The notes beneath the pieces were generated by a model. It made no database searches. It had not been told where the DNA came from and was given only the letters and a program-made list of their open reading frames with translations. DNA of 64,000 nucleotides. Source: Azolla caroliniana (Eukaryota > Polypodiophyta). The DNA is taken from assembly GCA_043228905.1 (NCBI GenBank), contig JBHGNT010000018.1, positions 8,432,001 through 8,496,000 of the forward strand, read 5' to 3'. A program made the translations under genes and the position numbers. Shown here in pieces: positions 10,232 through 23,018 of the stretch (position 1 is its first letter; the number at the start of each line of letters is the position of its first letter).

Positions 10232-10682
10232 TGTTGAGAATCAAGCTCAACATATTGCAACGTGTGAACACACCTTTTGAGAATCTATGATTTCTCAAAG
10301 GTCGAGAGTCACACCACTACTCTCTACACATTAACTATGTGTTATAGAATCATATTCTATGACACATAACTAATGAGTTACATATTCCCCATGACTATGA
10401 ATCTTCACATTCCTTAAGAGAGAGTGGTTGTTGTAGTTAGTTAATGATGAGAGAGAGGGACTATATATAAAGCACCCTCCTTATACTTCATACTAAGTTG
10501 GTTGTGACTCCTTGTAATGCTACATTTTGTATTTCCTATTCAACTTGTGAATATACACCTTCTTCTTGAGTATTCCTTTTTCTATCTATCTTGTGTTCTC
10601 TCTTCTCTTCTCCAATTCCTCTCACACATACACATAACACACATCTCTTCCACTACACAAGAATCATACCCGATTCTTTACA
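10232..10682 (+). repeat. 3' LTR of CopA
   Basis: It is bounded by TGTTGAGAATC and GATTCTTTACA and preceded by the polypurine tract TTGAGGGGGCG. Its 5' end is a small hairpin (TGTTGAG, then CTCAACA). A TATA box (CTATATATAAAG, near 10462) and a CT-rich leader follow. Its length (451 bp) is close to the 457 bp of both CopC LTRs. Confidence 0.85.
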
Positions 10683-10720
10683 TAAATAATAAATGATGCC
10701 ATGTAGAGTCCAACGATGAT

Positions 10721-12587
10721 GTGGGGCAAAGTTCGAATTTTCTTTTTTCAATCGAGCCTTTTAACTTAGGTAGACTACGAAATAATAAAGTAGTTACAAA
10801 TCATGAGGAACCTAGTTTATGTAATGTTGACGAGGATTGTGTCAATAAGCCTCTGAATTTTCAAAGAGTTCCTCGACGAGTGTTAAAAGATATAATTTTT
10901 TGTGTTCGGATCGCCAAATTGCATTTGATATATGCAAGCCATGTTGTGGGAATATTTTTCTTTCAAATTTTGGAAAGGAAAACTTGAGGGGGTTGCAACA
11001 TAAGTATTTGTCACTTAATGGCGACGAACAAGATACTTTCTTGATTTCACATATGCAACTGTTAAGGACCACGCCGCAATTTCAAGTTCTCTACATGTGG
11101 AATATTACCTTTCACTTAGTATTAAGAGTTGTCGAGTAGCTTTTAAGATTGCTTTTAGCATTCGTAACATGAGGCTCTAGAGAATTCAACATCAGTTAGA
11201 TAAGGGCCCGTGGGTACCTTTCAACAATACAGAATCTGCATGTAAGGGTCTAATTGGGCGGCATGCCGTGAGATGGATGGAGACATATTTCTTGAAGCAA
11301 TGTGATGTTATGCCCACCACTGGAAGATTACATTTGTCAGATAACTTCACTCGTCGTGAGGTGTACCAAGCGTATAAGGATGACATGTTATTAGAAAGTG
11401 TACCTTACATACAATATCGGCATTTTAATTGAATATGGAGATTGAAGTTTAACAATGTGATCATACCCCGCAAGGTCCGGATGGGTGTTTGCTCTGTATG
11501 TGCAAGCTTAAAAAGCATGGCAAAGAGTGGGACAACATATGAAGAAATAAAAAATTATAAGAATTTATTAAAAGAATATCGAGGAAGTTAAATATTGGAA
11601 AGATCTAAACCTATGCACCATCGGCAAAAAGCACTTCAATCACCGGAAAGGTATATGTGCTTGATTATAGATGGGATGGATCAGAAGAAAACTTGTTTGC
11701 CACACTTTCTAAGGTTGCCCAAGGATATTGGAGATGAATGCCTAGTGCAGATGCACTTAGTAGGTTGTCTTCTATATTGTCAGACAATAAGGCCTCAAGT
11801 GTTCCTAACTTATCCAAATATCCACAATGACCCTAATCTTACATTAACAGTGATGCAAAGAGTTTTGCAGACTTGGAAAGGTTTACTCCCGCTAGTACTA
11901 TACGTGCAACTAGACAACATGGCGAGTGAAAACAAGAACTCGACTGTGTTTGGTTATTTAAGCATGTTAGCAAACAGGGGTATTTTCAAAAAGATTAAGG
12001 TCAACTTCTTACTAGTTGGTCACACACATGATCACATAGATCAAATGTTTAGTCGGTTCTCCAAGAAATTAGCGAGATGTGATGCTTTCACACTTCCTAT
12101 GTTGTCAAAGTTTATCATTGAAATTATTAAAAATGATGAAGGCAATCAAGTTCAATCCATTGTGGTTCATTGGTAGCATACCTCTTCCAAAGATGTATTT
12201 ACTAGGAAGTACTCTTTAGAGATGGTTAAGGATGCCAAAGGCACAAGCAGAAAGAAGATAAGAAAGAATCTACCCAACACGTCTACTCTAACACTTGATA
12301 ATGTCGACATACTCGTGTATGACTTCTCATTGACCAAAATAGGCCATCTAAGACAGACTACAATCAAGATAATAAAAGTGAAGGTCCCAAATGTGCATGT
12401 TGATGCATTACAGATACGAACAAGGAGTATGCCTCATAATCATGATGATGTTGGATTGCAATTGGATGAAGACAATGCATTGGTTGCTAGTGATGATGAG
12501 GATGAGACCTCACAAAGCTCTTCTAGTTCATTAGGTGGGTCTAAAAGGGAAGGTGTATCTTTGGGAAGTGATGGATCTCATATATGA
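10721..12587 (+). pseudogene. DUF7869-like transposon protein, decayed
   Basis: Pieces in different frames align in order with a protein family I recall as carrying DUF7869, a transposase-like domain. The N-terminal Cys-rich part (ICKPCCGNIF, then KYLSLNGDEQDTFLISHMQL) is at 10900-11080. The middle (HAVRWMETYFLKQ, then IPRKVRMGVCSVCASLK) is at 11260-11520. The core lies in an open frame from 11595 to 12176 with IIDGMDQKKTCLPHF, VQLDNMASENKN and FLLVGHTHDHIDQMFSRFS. The conserved acidic and His residues (IDGMDQ, LDN, GHTHDHID) look like an RNase H-fold nuclease centre, which is inference. The C-terminal part (12222-12587) ends in an acidic, serine-rich tail. Stops near 11178, 11432 and 11590 and frame changes make it a pseudogene. 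A second fragment is at 4389-4895, on the other side of CopA. Confidence 0.65.
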
Positions 12588-13284
12588 AATGTAAATATTG
12601 TATGTTACATCAATATGGTGATTCACAAATATGTATATACATGTTAGTCATTTTGTAATTTTTGTATGTTCTCTTGTAAATTTCGCGTGTCAATTATTAG
12701 GGGCATTTTTTGAAAACCCTAAAATTTTGGACATGGTATAAATCAATTCAATTTCCAAAAACTTTTATGCATGTGATGGTCCTTTTTGTGAAATGACCTA
12801 CTTTGTGTCTTTTTTGGACAGATTGTTCTTAAATTGCGACATATTACCTGTTTCAAATGACTCGGTGTTCCTTATGTTCTAGATAGTCCAAAACTATTTT
12901 CCTTTTTTGGAGTTGTTGAACGAAAATTGTTGGGCATTTAGTAGGTTTTTATAAAAGGACGAAGGGGATTAATATAGCAACAGTCTTCTTAAGCCATAAC
13001 TATGTAACAGTGTAATTGTCTCTTACTCTTCTCTTTATCTCTGTGTATACTCTCTTGAATAGGAACATAGCTTCATATCTCCATCCTGTGCTTGCTTGCT
13101 AACTCCATAGTAAGATCCACACACGCTTCCGTACTAGTCAACCCATCATCACACAACAACCAACAAAGACACATCTAGTGTCAACAATTCCTCTATCCAT
13201 ATTCCTATATGTTCTTGTCCGGAAGATGAAAGGCTTATCTTTGTGTTAGTTCACTTTGTCAACTGCAGAGGATCTTCAACCCTC
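12588..13284. other. Non-coding; 3' end of the transposon relic and LTR-like leader
   Basis: 12600-12900 is AT-rich and partly resembles 5040-5200. 12945-13180 has a TATA-like TTTATAAAAGG followed by a CT-rich stretch and many CACA motifs, as in an LTR promoter and leader, but no ends could be fixed. 13190-13284 is the untranslated leader of the antisense copia piece that follows. No gene is seen. Confidence 0.35.
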
Positions 13285-13719
13285 GCGCTCTGATACCATG
13301 TAAAAGAATAGTGTATGCAAAAGCTTGTACATAGGACACAACCGTCTCAACCAAACACTAGAAGACAATTAGGTAAAACACAGGGATGGGGAATACACAG
13401 AGAGGGAGAGGCTGGGAGAGTAGACAACAAAAAATGATATTCAAAAACATGACTCAGTACTCAATACATACAAATGTGCTCACGGAGCCCTTTATATACA
13501 AGCCTTGACAATGGGTTGACACAAGTACTGACAAGCACTTTAATGCTCACATAATAGCATCTGACACTGATTGTACCTGATATTCCTACTATTAAGAATA
13601 GGAAAAAGGCCTCCAACGGCTTGTCGGCTTTCCCGACCGATCCAGCTGTCGGCTTCTTCAGCCGATAAGGTATCCTACCTTCAACCAGTCCAACTTCATG
13701 TTGAGTTGGTCTCTCAACA
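13285..13719 (-). mobile_element. Antisense copia LTR with primer-binding site (CopE)
   Basis: On the minus strand the LTR runs from TGTTGAGAGACC (13719) to CTTTTACA (13299). It is followed at once by TGGTATCAGAGCGC (13298-13285), the primer-binding site complementary to the 3' end of initiator tRNA-Met. A TATATAAAGGG box lies within. The 5' end again forms a TGTTGAG/CTCAACA hairpin as in CopA and CopC. No coding part remains, so this is a 5' LTR remnant. Confidence 0.75.
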
Positions 13720-13759
13720 CCTTTCAAGTAGCACACGCACACACGTTTACACACATCTT

Positions 13760-14182
13760 GTGCTTCATGAACCGATGAAGTTTTCTATGGGTAAGTGTGC
13801 TAAATTAGCCCCATGCTTTTGTGTACCTTTTACAGTCATCAAGCATATTAGTTCATCTCCTTATCACGTCGACCTTCCAACTCGCATCAAAGTTCATCTT
13901 GTCTTTCATGTTAGTCATCTCAAAAAGCTCTTGGTTTTTTATGATAATCCTAATTCTATTAAAACCCTAGTTACTTTTCAAGATTTAGCATCCAAATCTC
14001 ATAGGTATTTAGCATCATACATTCTCGTTACTTTTCAAGATTTAGCATCCAAATCTCATAAACATTTGGCTTCATTCATTCTAGATACTTTTCAGGATTT
14101 AGCTTCATACACATGTGCTTTCTTCTTCTTCAAACCCAAGGTACAATCCATGTCTAAATTTGCTATTACGGGGCACCAATGA
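13760..14182 (+). pseudogene. Gypsy integrase C-terminal tail with repeat
   Basis: KLAPCFCVPFTVIKHISSSP followed by YHVDLP and KVHLVFHVSHLKKLL is the C-terminal end of a gypsy polyprotein (the GPF/V-I-x-x-I module and the 'HPVFHVSxLKK' close). The frame is open from the antisense LTR junction to a stop at 14180-14182. After LKKLL the normal end is extended by a 19-residue repeat. The rest of the element is absent; the upstream junction lies within or next to CopE. Confidence 0.7.
13970..14110 (+). repeat. 57-bp in-frame minisatellite, about 2.5 units
   Basis: Units start at 13970, 14027 and 14084. Each full unit encodes 19 residues beginning (V/D)TFQDLAS, with near-identical sequence between the first two. 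The period is a multiple of three, so the frame is kept. Confidence 0.85.
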
Positions 14183-14431
14183 GGGATTCGGATCCGTCTC
14201 TCTCCTTCACTAGGGGTTGCTTAGGTGGACTAACACCTTTCTTCCTTACTTTCTCATTAATTTTGCTTAACGTTAATTTAGATTATTACACTCTTGTACT
14301 TATTTTCATCAATCATAGTTAAAGGTTCAAACCACTTCATTGTCATTATAGCTTTCTTTTCTACTCAAGGTGCTTAAGAATATCCCCCTAGTGAGGGTCT
14401 AAACAATGTCACACACCAACTCTTGTACTAC

Positions 14432-14645
14432 ATTCATCGTAAATAAGAGAACATTGCAAACCCCTTCATCCAATCTTTGTCTTGTTCTCCATTCATCGTA
14501 AAAAAGAGAACATTACAAACCACTTCATCCAATCTTTCTCTTATTCCCCAACTTTTGGTTTTCTAGACAACATCAGACACCCATTCTTGTACTACATCCA
14601 TCATAAACAAGAAAACATTGCAAATGTCTGAACATCCAATCCTTT
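14432..14645. repeat. 59-bp tandem repeat with a degenerate third unit
   Basis: Units begin ATTCATCGTAAA at 14432 and 14491 and share AAGAGAACATT and CTTCATCCAATCTTT. A third, diverged copy (CATCATAAACAAGAAAACATT) is at about 14598-14645, directly before the copia sequence. Confidence 0.7.
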
Positions 14646-14679
14646 GTCAAAGTGCCACAGGCACTATAGTCAGGCAAAC

Positions 14680-16983
14680 AGCCGACCTACGATAGGCTGC
14701 ATATATTCGGATGCAAAGCCTACGCATTCATCCCCAAGGATAAAAGAACAAATTTGGCACCCCATGCAACGAAATGCATATTTCTCGGTTATGGAACCAA
14801 TGGGGAATTCGGCTACAGGCTATGGGATCCTGAGAACCAGAAACTGATCCGGAGCAGTGACGTAGTCTTCAATGAAGACTCTGTCTTCTCTCAGTGGAAC
14901 CAGCACAAAATTGTTGGTAAAAAGGTATCCTTCCAAGATGACAGAGATGTCGTAGAAGGACCCACCCACCGGGCCAACTCAAAGATTCGACAAATAGTCA
15001 AACTCGAACAAGCCGACAACATACCTACTGATTCCGAATCGGTAGGAAGTCCACTAGTCGAACTCGAAGACAAAGCCATCAACGACAGAGCTGATTCGAC
15101 AAGAGTTGAAGCAAGCAAAGTCAACAAGATGCAAGTAGGAAACAAAACCAAGTTGACAAACTCCATAGGGGAGAACAATGTGACACCACCGAAATCCCGA
15201 CATGGGGGCGGGTCACCTAACAAGACTCCTGACACAAACGGTTCAACAAGTATCGATCGACCTACAGAATCGATCAAAGACTCCAAACCTCTTAACTCGG
15301 CACCCAGGAGATCTGGACGAGCTCGAAGGCAAACAGAGTTCTACCAACTAGGCCTCGACTACGTCAACTACACTGATGTCGGTGAACCAAGCACATATGA
15401 AGAAGCTATGACCGCACCAGACGTTGAAACATGGCTACAAGCCATGGAATCCGAAATGGACTCGATTCACCAGAATCAAACTTGGGAGATGGTCGAACTA
15501 CCAGCTAGAAGAAAGCCGCTACCTTGCAAATGGGTATTCCAATACAACTATGTATCTGACTCAGAAAAACCCAAGTACAAAGTTCGGGTTGTCACGAAAG
15601 GGTTCAAGCAAGAACATGGGATCGACTACAATGAGATATTCTCACCAATACTCAAGTTGACCACCCTCAGACTCCTACTAAGAGTTGTAGTGACAAAAGA
15701 TCTTGAGCTTGAGCAGATGGGCGTAAAGACGGCATTCCTACATGGAGATCTGGAAGACATCTACATGTCTCAACAGGCTGGCTTCTTGGCGACGGGGGAG
15801 GAAAGACACCTCTCATATGTCGATTAAAGAAAAGTCTATATGGCTTGAAACAAGCACCGAGGATGTGGTACCAAAAGTTTGACTCTTACATCAAGCAACT
15901 TGGATACTTCAAAACTGACTCCGACCCATGTATGTATGTTCGGCAACTAGCCGATGAGTCCAGGATCTATCTGATCCTATATGTCAACGACATGTTGATT
16001 GCAGGAAGCAATCAAGTAGAGATCGGAAAGCTGAAGCGGAGCCTTCACGACAAGTTCGCGATGAAGGAACTCGGACAAGCCCAACAAATACTGGGCATGA
16101 GGATCGAGCGAACCGACTCTCCCAGTCCGACTATATCCAGAAGGTGTTGAAGCGCTTCAACATGGAGAATGCGAAGCCACTACCAACACTACTTCCGACG
16201 TTGATCCGATTATCGGATAGAGACTCTCCTTCAACGAACAAGGAGAGAGAGCTTAATGGAAAGATGCCCTACACATCGGTCGTAGGAAGTATCATGTACG
16301 CAATGGTGGCGACCCTACCCGACCTAGCCTATGCCATAGGGGTGGTCAGCCAGTACATGTCAAACCCCAGACAGAAGCATTGGGAGACCGTCAAGCACAT
16401 CTTCGGGTACCTAAGAGGGACCGAAGATACACAGCTGACTTTCAGTTTGACAACCTCAACCAAAGTTGAAGGCTACACCGATTCCAACTATGCTAGAAAT
16501 ACATATAATCGGAAATTGACATTAGGCTACATCTTCACCTATGGTGGTGGTGCAATATCATGGAGGTCGAAACTTCAAAAGTGCACGGCTCTGTCTACCA
16601 CAGAAGCCGAGTACATAGCGGCATCAGAAGCAGCAAAGGAAACGATTTGGTTGCACTGATTGTCTGCAGACTTCTCAGATACAAGCAGAAACGACCGGTT
16701 ATCGCCAACCATCCATTGCGACTCACAAAGCACAATATACCTCATCAACAATCCCGTCTACCACGCAAAGACGAAGCATATTGAGGTGCGGTATCATCAC
16801 ATCCACGAGCTCGTAACCGAGAAGAAGCTCGAAATCCGGAAAATCAACACCGAGGTGAATATCGCTGATTGCCTGACGAAGCCACTCCTAGATCTACGCT
16901 TCGAAGCATTAAGGACGAAGATGAGACTACGACAATCGACCAAGCAGAAGAAAGTCGAACGAGGGACAATAGGTAAGACCTAA
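14680..16983 (+). pseudogene. Copia integrase end, RT and RNase H, CopD
   Basis: It starts at LHIFGCKAYAFIPKDKR and HATKCIFLGYG, the end of copia integrase, and stays open to 15827 through the spacer RRSGRARRQTEFYQLGLDYV. RT starts at ETWLQAMESEMDSIHQNQTW and ends this frame after TAFLHGDLEDIYM. A frameshift near 15827 leads to LKKSLYGLKQAPRMWYQKFD. The catalytic box is LILYVNDMLIAG: the YVDD second Asp position reads N-D, so one catalytic Asp is lost. Another frame change comes near 16143, then RNase H (VEGYTDSNYARN, TTEAEYIAASEA). An in-frame TGA follows TIWLH at 16657-16659. It closes with INTEVNIADCLTKPL. Confidence 0.85.
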
Positions 16984-17145
16984 TCAGAACAACTATATCT
17001 ACAATTACTATACCTCTGCCGACTCGGCCGCATGCTGACTAACTTGTACTGTAAATTTAGGATAATCTTATAATCTAGATTTACGGGGGAGATAACCCCA
17101 AACATTTGTATACACAAGAAAGAGTAGTCCTTTTACGGGGGAGTT

Positions 17146-17394
17146 TGTTGGCATAAAAGACCGACTCCTTCCAATTTGTATCCATCCTAGTGTGAACTTG
17201 TCCACATAGTTAGGGCTTAGTATATAAGCAATAACCTAACGTTGTAAAGTATACAGATCCACATTGTATCAAGTCTTTGAGTGAGAGAGAGAGTGAGAGA
17301 GTGAGAGAACGTAATAAAGCTTTCCATTAAAGCTCGTTTCTGTGTAAGTCTCCACCCTCCTCCCTTTCTGTGTTGTTTTCGGAGTACGCAAACA
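17146..17394 (+). repeat. 3' LTR of CopD (short)
   Basis: It is preceded by a polypurine tract (ACGGGGGAG) and starts TGTTGGCATAAAAG. A TATA box (AGTATATAAGC, near 17219) and a GA-rich leader (about 17280-17307) follow. The 3' end is placed at CGCAAACA but is uncertain because no second copy is available. Confidence 0.5.
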
Positions 17395-17680
17395 GGTTCT
17401 CATACACACACACCTACCAAACCTTCCACACTATGTTAGCTCCTAGGTCAAAGGTTGACCATTGTCGAACATATGTCAACATTGAGGTTTCCCCAACACA
17501 TGGATGAGCTCACAAGTGCAAGGTTGAATCATTCCAAACAAGGTATGTTTTCCCAATATACGCAAGTGTTATCTCCTAGGTCTAATGAAAACCATTGACA
17601 ACTTGAAGCATCATAGACAATGAGAACCTTACTCATCAAGAATGAATGTATACATAGATTATCTCATTGTTAACCATCAA

Positions 17681-17720
17681 TATATATATATACACACACA
17701 CACATGTGTGTGTGTGTGTG
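17681..17720. repeat. Compound palindromic microsatellite (TA)n(CA)n(TG)n
   Basis: A TA run passes into CA repeats and then, after a central CATG, into TG repeats. The CA and TG parts are mutual complements, giving a hairpin or cruciform with arms of about 13 bases. Confidence 0.85.
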
Positions 17721-20700
17721 CGCCCTCGCACGACTACAAATATACAACACTTATAATGAATGGTCAACAATTCCCCTACCAAATGCTTCTCAATTTATTC
17801 ACTCCAGATTGCTCATTGAAAGAATGGTCCATGGGGTCAATATTAAACCAAAAACAAATATATACAAGCTTATTTCGAAATCCCTACAGTGCTCAATTCA
17901 CTTGGAATTAATCCATCTTGGCATAAGTGGGTCTCTTCTATTTAATGATAGTGAGACATCAAGTTGTTTAAAAATTCTCTACATATACTATATGAGAACA
18001 ACAGTTCAAGAGTATCCCCCTCAAGCTTGAAATTCTTGCTCCCCTAAAGATGCCATATTTGTTAAGAGTGACGCCACTTCTACATGCCCAACACATGACA
18101 AACTAACATGTGTGTTATTAAATCTATATGAAAATTGATATTATAATGTTAATTTAGTATGGTTTAAGACGAAGCTTTACTATCAACAAGAAAAACAAGA
18201 TCCATATTGATATACTTATTACTCTTTATATAGAATATGTACCATCACTCCATTTTAGATTTACTTTATATTTTATATCACTTATGTGTAGGTTGTGAGT
18301 TATGCCCATGCTTGTCCATCATGAAATATATATGGGAGTCAAAACAATCTAGAATAGTGTTGTGATATATTATCCCTAGACTACCTTAAAGACACACCGA
18401 GAAGGACAAAAAGATATAGCAAAAGCAAAAGAGATCCCCTTTGAGCTGTAGGAAGTAAAAACGCTTGAACTAACATTTTCTTACTCACCACGATATTACA
18501 ACATACCAAATCAGCCAGAAAAATGTTTGCTATAGTAGGTACAAATTTAGCAAGGAAATTAAGAGACACACTATGATGAATATTTATAACATTGAAAAAC
18601 AACATTGACATAGAACAAGGTCAAGCTCTCTTTAATGTGGGGACAAAACACAATAAGGTAGGGTATAGATGAATATGATCTTTCATCTTTTTTTACATAA
18701 CTTAGGACAAAACAAAGATGTTTATTCAAATGCTCTAGTAGCAATATATTGAACAAGATACTATTATACTAACATAACCAATAATATCAATTGGATGGCT
18801 CATGGAGTACATGATAGTGAGTAAACTCACGCTCAAGCTCAAACGGTTTGTGTCAATTGAATCAACAGTATGTTATATGCATGCATGATGTCCAATAATA
18901 TAAAAAGAGAGATTTCATGAAAGAGATGGAGTGACATATGAACATTATAAGACACTTCATCTATTAAACATGTAGTGAGTGAAAGAAATTGCATCACAGA
19001 TTCTAATAAATTTGTTTTTTCCCAATCTCCAAAAAGTTATGGCCCCAAAGAATGTGTGGGCACATTGGCATATAGGAGCATGCACACACAATAAACCCAT
19101 TTTTGCTTTTAACATGAGTAGGACTACTCACTAAACTATGAGTTTTGAAGAATTATATGAAGAATGAATGCCTCTTCTTTTGTCATAATGAATATTGAGA
19201 TCATATAATGTAAAAGCTTTGAACACCCACAATTTCTAGTCGATAAGTTCATTCATTAGTCATAGATAAGAAAAATATTGTGATAACACAACTTTATGTG
19301 TAGTTAATTAAGAATGGAGAACACGTCAAAAGTCCCCTAAGTTTTTCACAATTTATCAGAATATCCCTCTGCTTCAATTGTTTTGTTTACCCAAGAATAC
19401 CACTGACCTCTTTCAAAAATTATCATGATACCCTACATTTATTTTTACTTTATCCTAGAATACTCCTAACTTCTATCAAATTAACACAAATAATGAAATG
19501 AACGTTAACTACTTAAATGAAATTCCCATAATAATCCCACTTTCTAATTCAATCAATTTAAGCCAAATACCTAGATCACCTGAACTTTTGAAAATTATCA
19601 TGATACCCTATCAACGCATTTAGCTACATTAATTGCACTAACAATAAGTTACTAATTTAATTATGAAAATGCCAATGGTATTTTTAGTTTGTCTTTCCTT
19701 ATAAAATGGTCATTTAAAAAAAGTTTGCCTACTGATTCACTTCTACAAATGTCAATAAGATTGATGACTTTGTAGGTTAGAGAACTTTATATAATAAGAA
19801 CAACATGAAGGTCTTAGGTGACTATACAACTTTCTTATATTTCACACATGGGGTTATGTTTATCCTTAAGACTAGTATACATGTATGATTGTCATGTTGG
19901 GACTACCTTGGTTGTCATATTATCCCACGGTCCACCCTTGTTGAAAACAATTTCACTTCAAAAATGAATATAGGAAATAATTTATGGAGTGTAGCTTCTT
20001 CTTCCAAGTTGGTGTTGTTGACCAACTTGTTAAGCCATCAACATCTCACCGCTTTAGTAGGAACTTACAATAAACATAATGATGTGTTTGCTTGTCTTGC
20101 AAGTGTAAAACAAGTTCCATATCATATGATAACACATTACATGCATTTGATATATCATTACAGGTGCAAGACTAACGGTTTTGAACACCCTACAATACTC
20201 TAGTTGAAATGGATAACATGAGAAACATGAACCTTATTGAACAAAGGTAAAACCAACTTGCACTGGTTCGCAAATCATGTTGACAAGTTGTCACGAACTT
20301 TGGTATGCATGTCTTCACCTTTCTTGAAGGTAGCAATTTAATTTATATGTTGAATAATTTTGTTGGTCTTTATTTTATTGTTTGCTTTTAAACATCTAGG
20401 ACTTCCATCTTGGAGTAATGTAGTGGATATTGCAAAACCACTACCCTCAAATTCCAACACAAACAACTTATTGAGAGACAATATGTTAAGAGTCTATTAC
20501 TAATCAATAGAGCAAAATAAAGTAAAAACAAGGTAAATAGATTGGATAGAAGAACCTATTCCACCTGACCACTCCCGAGCTATGATCAAGACATAGTCAA
20601 CCTACCACTGATGTCAATTACTGCCGGATATTAGGATGACTAATACCTTGGAAGAGATTAACATGATCGTTGTGACGAAAGCCTAGCCCACACCACTAGT

Positions 20701-22977
20701 GTCTAAGGCCGTAGCATTCCAACATAATATCCTTATGAGGGTAGCTAAGCCCCATATTTTTAACTCTCTAGGCTTCTTGAATAGATGTGCCGTTCTAAAA
20801 GACTCTCCATTCATTGGTTGACAAGCCCATGATAGTGCATGCACCTATCATTCCTTCTATCCAATCACATTAGTCCCTTTCTAACATTAGTGAACATACC
20901 CTTCACTTATGTAAATATTAGTGACCTACCCTCACCTATGTTATGTGTACATAACACAAAATAGGTAGCAATGGAGTGGTAGAGATCTTAATCATCTTTG
21001 AAACCCTACGATTCCAAAGCATCCCCATACAAAGGAATGACCCTTATTCCTTAATTGGGTAATCATGGTCAATGTCACTCAACAATGAGTAGGGTGGCTC
21101 TTAACGACGGCTAGGACAACAAAGGCAATAGTTGACGACAACTAAGAGTGTCAAAATTAGAATCGAGAATGTGGGGGAAACACACCTCTTTTTCATTGTG
21201 TCTAAAAAAAGTGTTCTTTTCCTTATAAAAAAAAGGAATTCCTTTCTCAAAAAGCAAGCACTATCATGACTTTTTTGTGACACAACAAAAACGTGATAGT
21301 GACTCTCCTTCCAAACATCCAAAATATAGTCATGTTTCTCCATGCCTTAGTTTTTTTACCTAGGTTTCAGACATAGGAGCTATATTTAGACCCTAGGCCT
21401 TCATACACTAGTAATTGTCATGTTGGGACTCTTTTAGTCCTCATAGCATCCCTAAAGCCAAACTCAATTGGTGTCATATCCATTGAAGATTATTTTCTTG
21501 GATTTCCAATCTTCAATAGTGGATCATATCCATTCCTAATTCATTAACATGTTTTCCAAACAGATTCCAATAATTATGCTATTAAAAGATTTACATACGA
21601 TGGGATGTGGATCCTAATATTTAGAATAAATGTAAATCTTAAATCATTTTGATGGGGTGTGAAAGCCTCATTGACATGTATCATAATGGGCGTAACCCTC
21701 TTGAGTGAGACATTGGGATATAGCGGTCAAAATGGTGTGGACATGGATGAACATGACATGTGAAATCCATGTATTAAAAATAATGGGAATGGCCATTTAT
21801 TAGACATACTAGGCTTGAATAAATTTTATTGCCTCCCTTTTTCATAGGGTGCCTAACCCATCACAAGTTCTAGTGGATGTACTATCAAAAAGTGGTCGGG
21901 GGTCAATATGTCATTTCTTATCTTCATAGCTGATTTCATTCCATTGTCGATCAATTTAAATGTCCTTATATTTGTCACATTATTGTCTTATCCATCCTTT
22001 TTTCATGGAATGAAGTATGTGAATAATGCATTTTGTTATTATAAATCAATAGTCATTATTTTCAACTCTAGGTAGAGGAATGAGAATTTGTTAAGCCAAT
22101 TTCTTAGGGGTTTAGACTAGAACCCCACAAACTTGAGGTTATAAAGTGCTCAATCTTAACCTCCTACATCATCATTTTAATCTATGTCTAAATGGGGAAT
22201 GTTTATATATTATGATTAAGCATATAACACACTATTTCTAACTAGTTTCTAAACTGACAATTTTGCTTCTTTTATGGCACTTACATCACCCTCAATGTTT
22301 ATTTCTCGTTATTCTTATTGTTTTCATGTAAGAAGAGAAACGACTTGGGCACGATCCGAATATCTCAACTTATATACTTGTTAAAAACCTAAATATTATT
22401 TAGTATGATGTCTTCTTTCTCACCAAGGTACATCAATGAGCATATACCATGTAAATCTCATATTTATAATCGATGAGATGAGTGACCCGTATTGATATAC
22501 TTGATCAAAGTCAATTCCTAACTTATATATTCATTTTTCCATGTGACTTCACTTCAATATATTTAATTTCATAATTCTATCATTCTATCTTGAGAAGTTT
22601 TCATATCTAAAATGCATACCTCTCTCACTATTCTAAAGGCCGACTTCCTTAAGATTTATTATAGAATCTAATATTGTGCGATGTTTTATTAGAAATTGAC
22701 TATAAAGGTACTCATTGTACCTCATTATTATATCTCTGTGAGATAGAACTTGGTGTGACCGCATGCATACACAAGGACACTTTTTGAGAGTTTATGAAAC
22801 GTCCTCATTCAATCAATGAACATTAACGAGTGTCGATTGAGAATTGAACTTATGCACCCAAAACACCACACAATACAAAATCCCCTCTACTACAAGTTAA
22901 CAAACACAATGTACTTTCACTTGAAATGCAAAAAATACTTCTTGTTCCTACCATATTAGTAATGATCTTATGGTAAA

Positions 22978-22980
<3 letters not shown>

Positions 22981-23017
<37 letters not shown>
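22981..23017. repeat. (TC)n microsatellite
   Basis: Thirty-seven bases of uninterrupted TC repeat in intergenic DNA. Confidence 0.95.

Positions 23018-23018
<1 letters not shown>

Larger units (their letters stand above)
5262..10682 (+). mobile_element. Ty1/copia element CopA, 5'-truncated
   Basis: Gag, protease, integrase, reverse transcriptase and RNase H follow in copia order and end in a 3' LTR (10232-10682). It is the same family as CopC (44490-54742), which shows what is missing here: the 5' LTR, the primer-binding site and the first codons of gag. Two foreign pieces interrupt it: solo LTR L3 (5468-6161) in gag, and an antisense G2 LTR fragment (8597-8868) that replaces about 270 bases of the early RT region. 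Stops are scattered throughout. Confidence 0.88.
14680..17394 (+). mobile_element. Ty1/copia element CopD, 5'-truncated
   Basis: It runs from the end of integrase through RT and RNase H to a short 3' LTR. It is a different copia lineage from CopA/CopC: the spacer is long and Ser/Pro/Asn-rich, and the LTR is short and has a GA-rich rather than CT-rich leader. The 5' LTR, gag, protease and most of integrase are missing. Confidence 0.8.
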
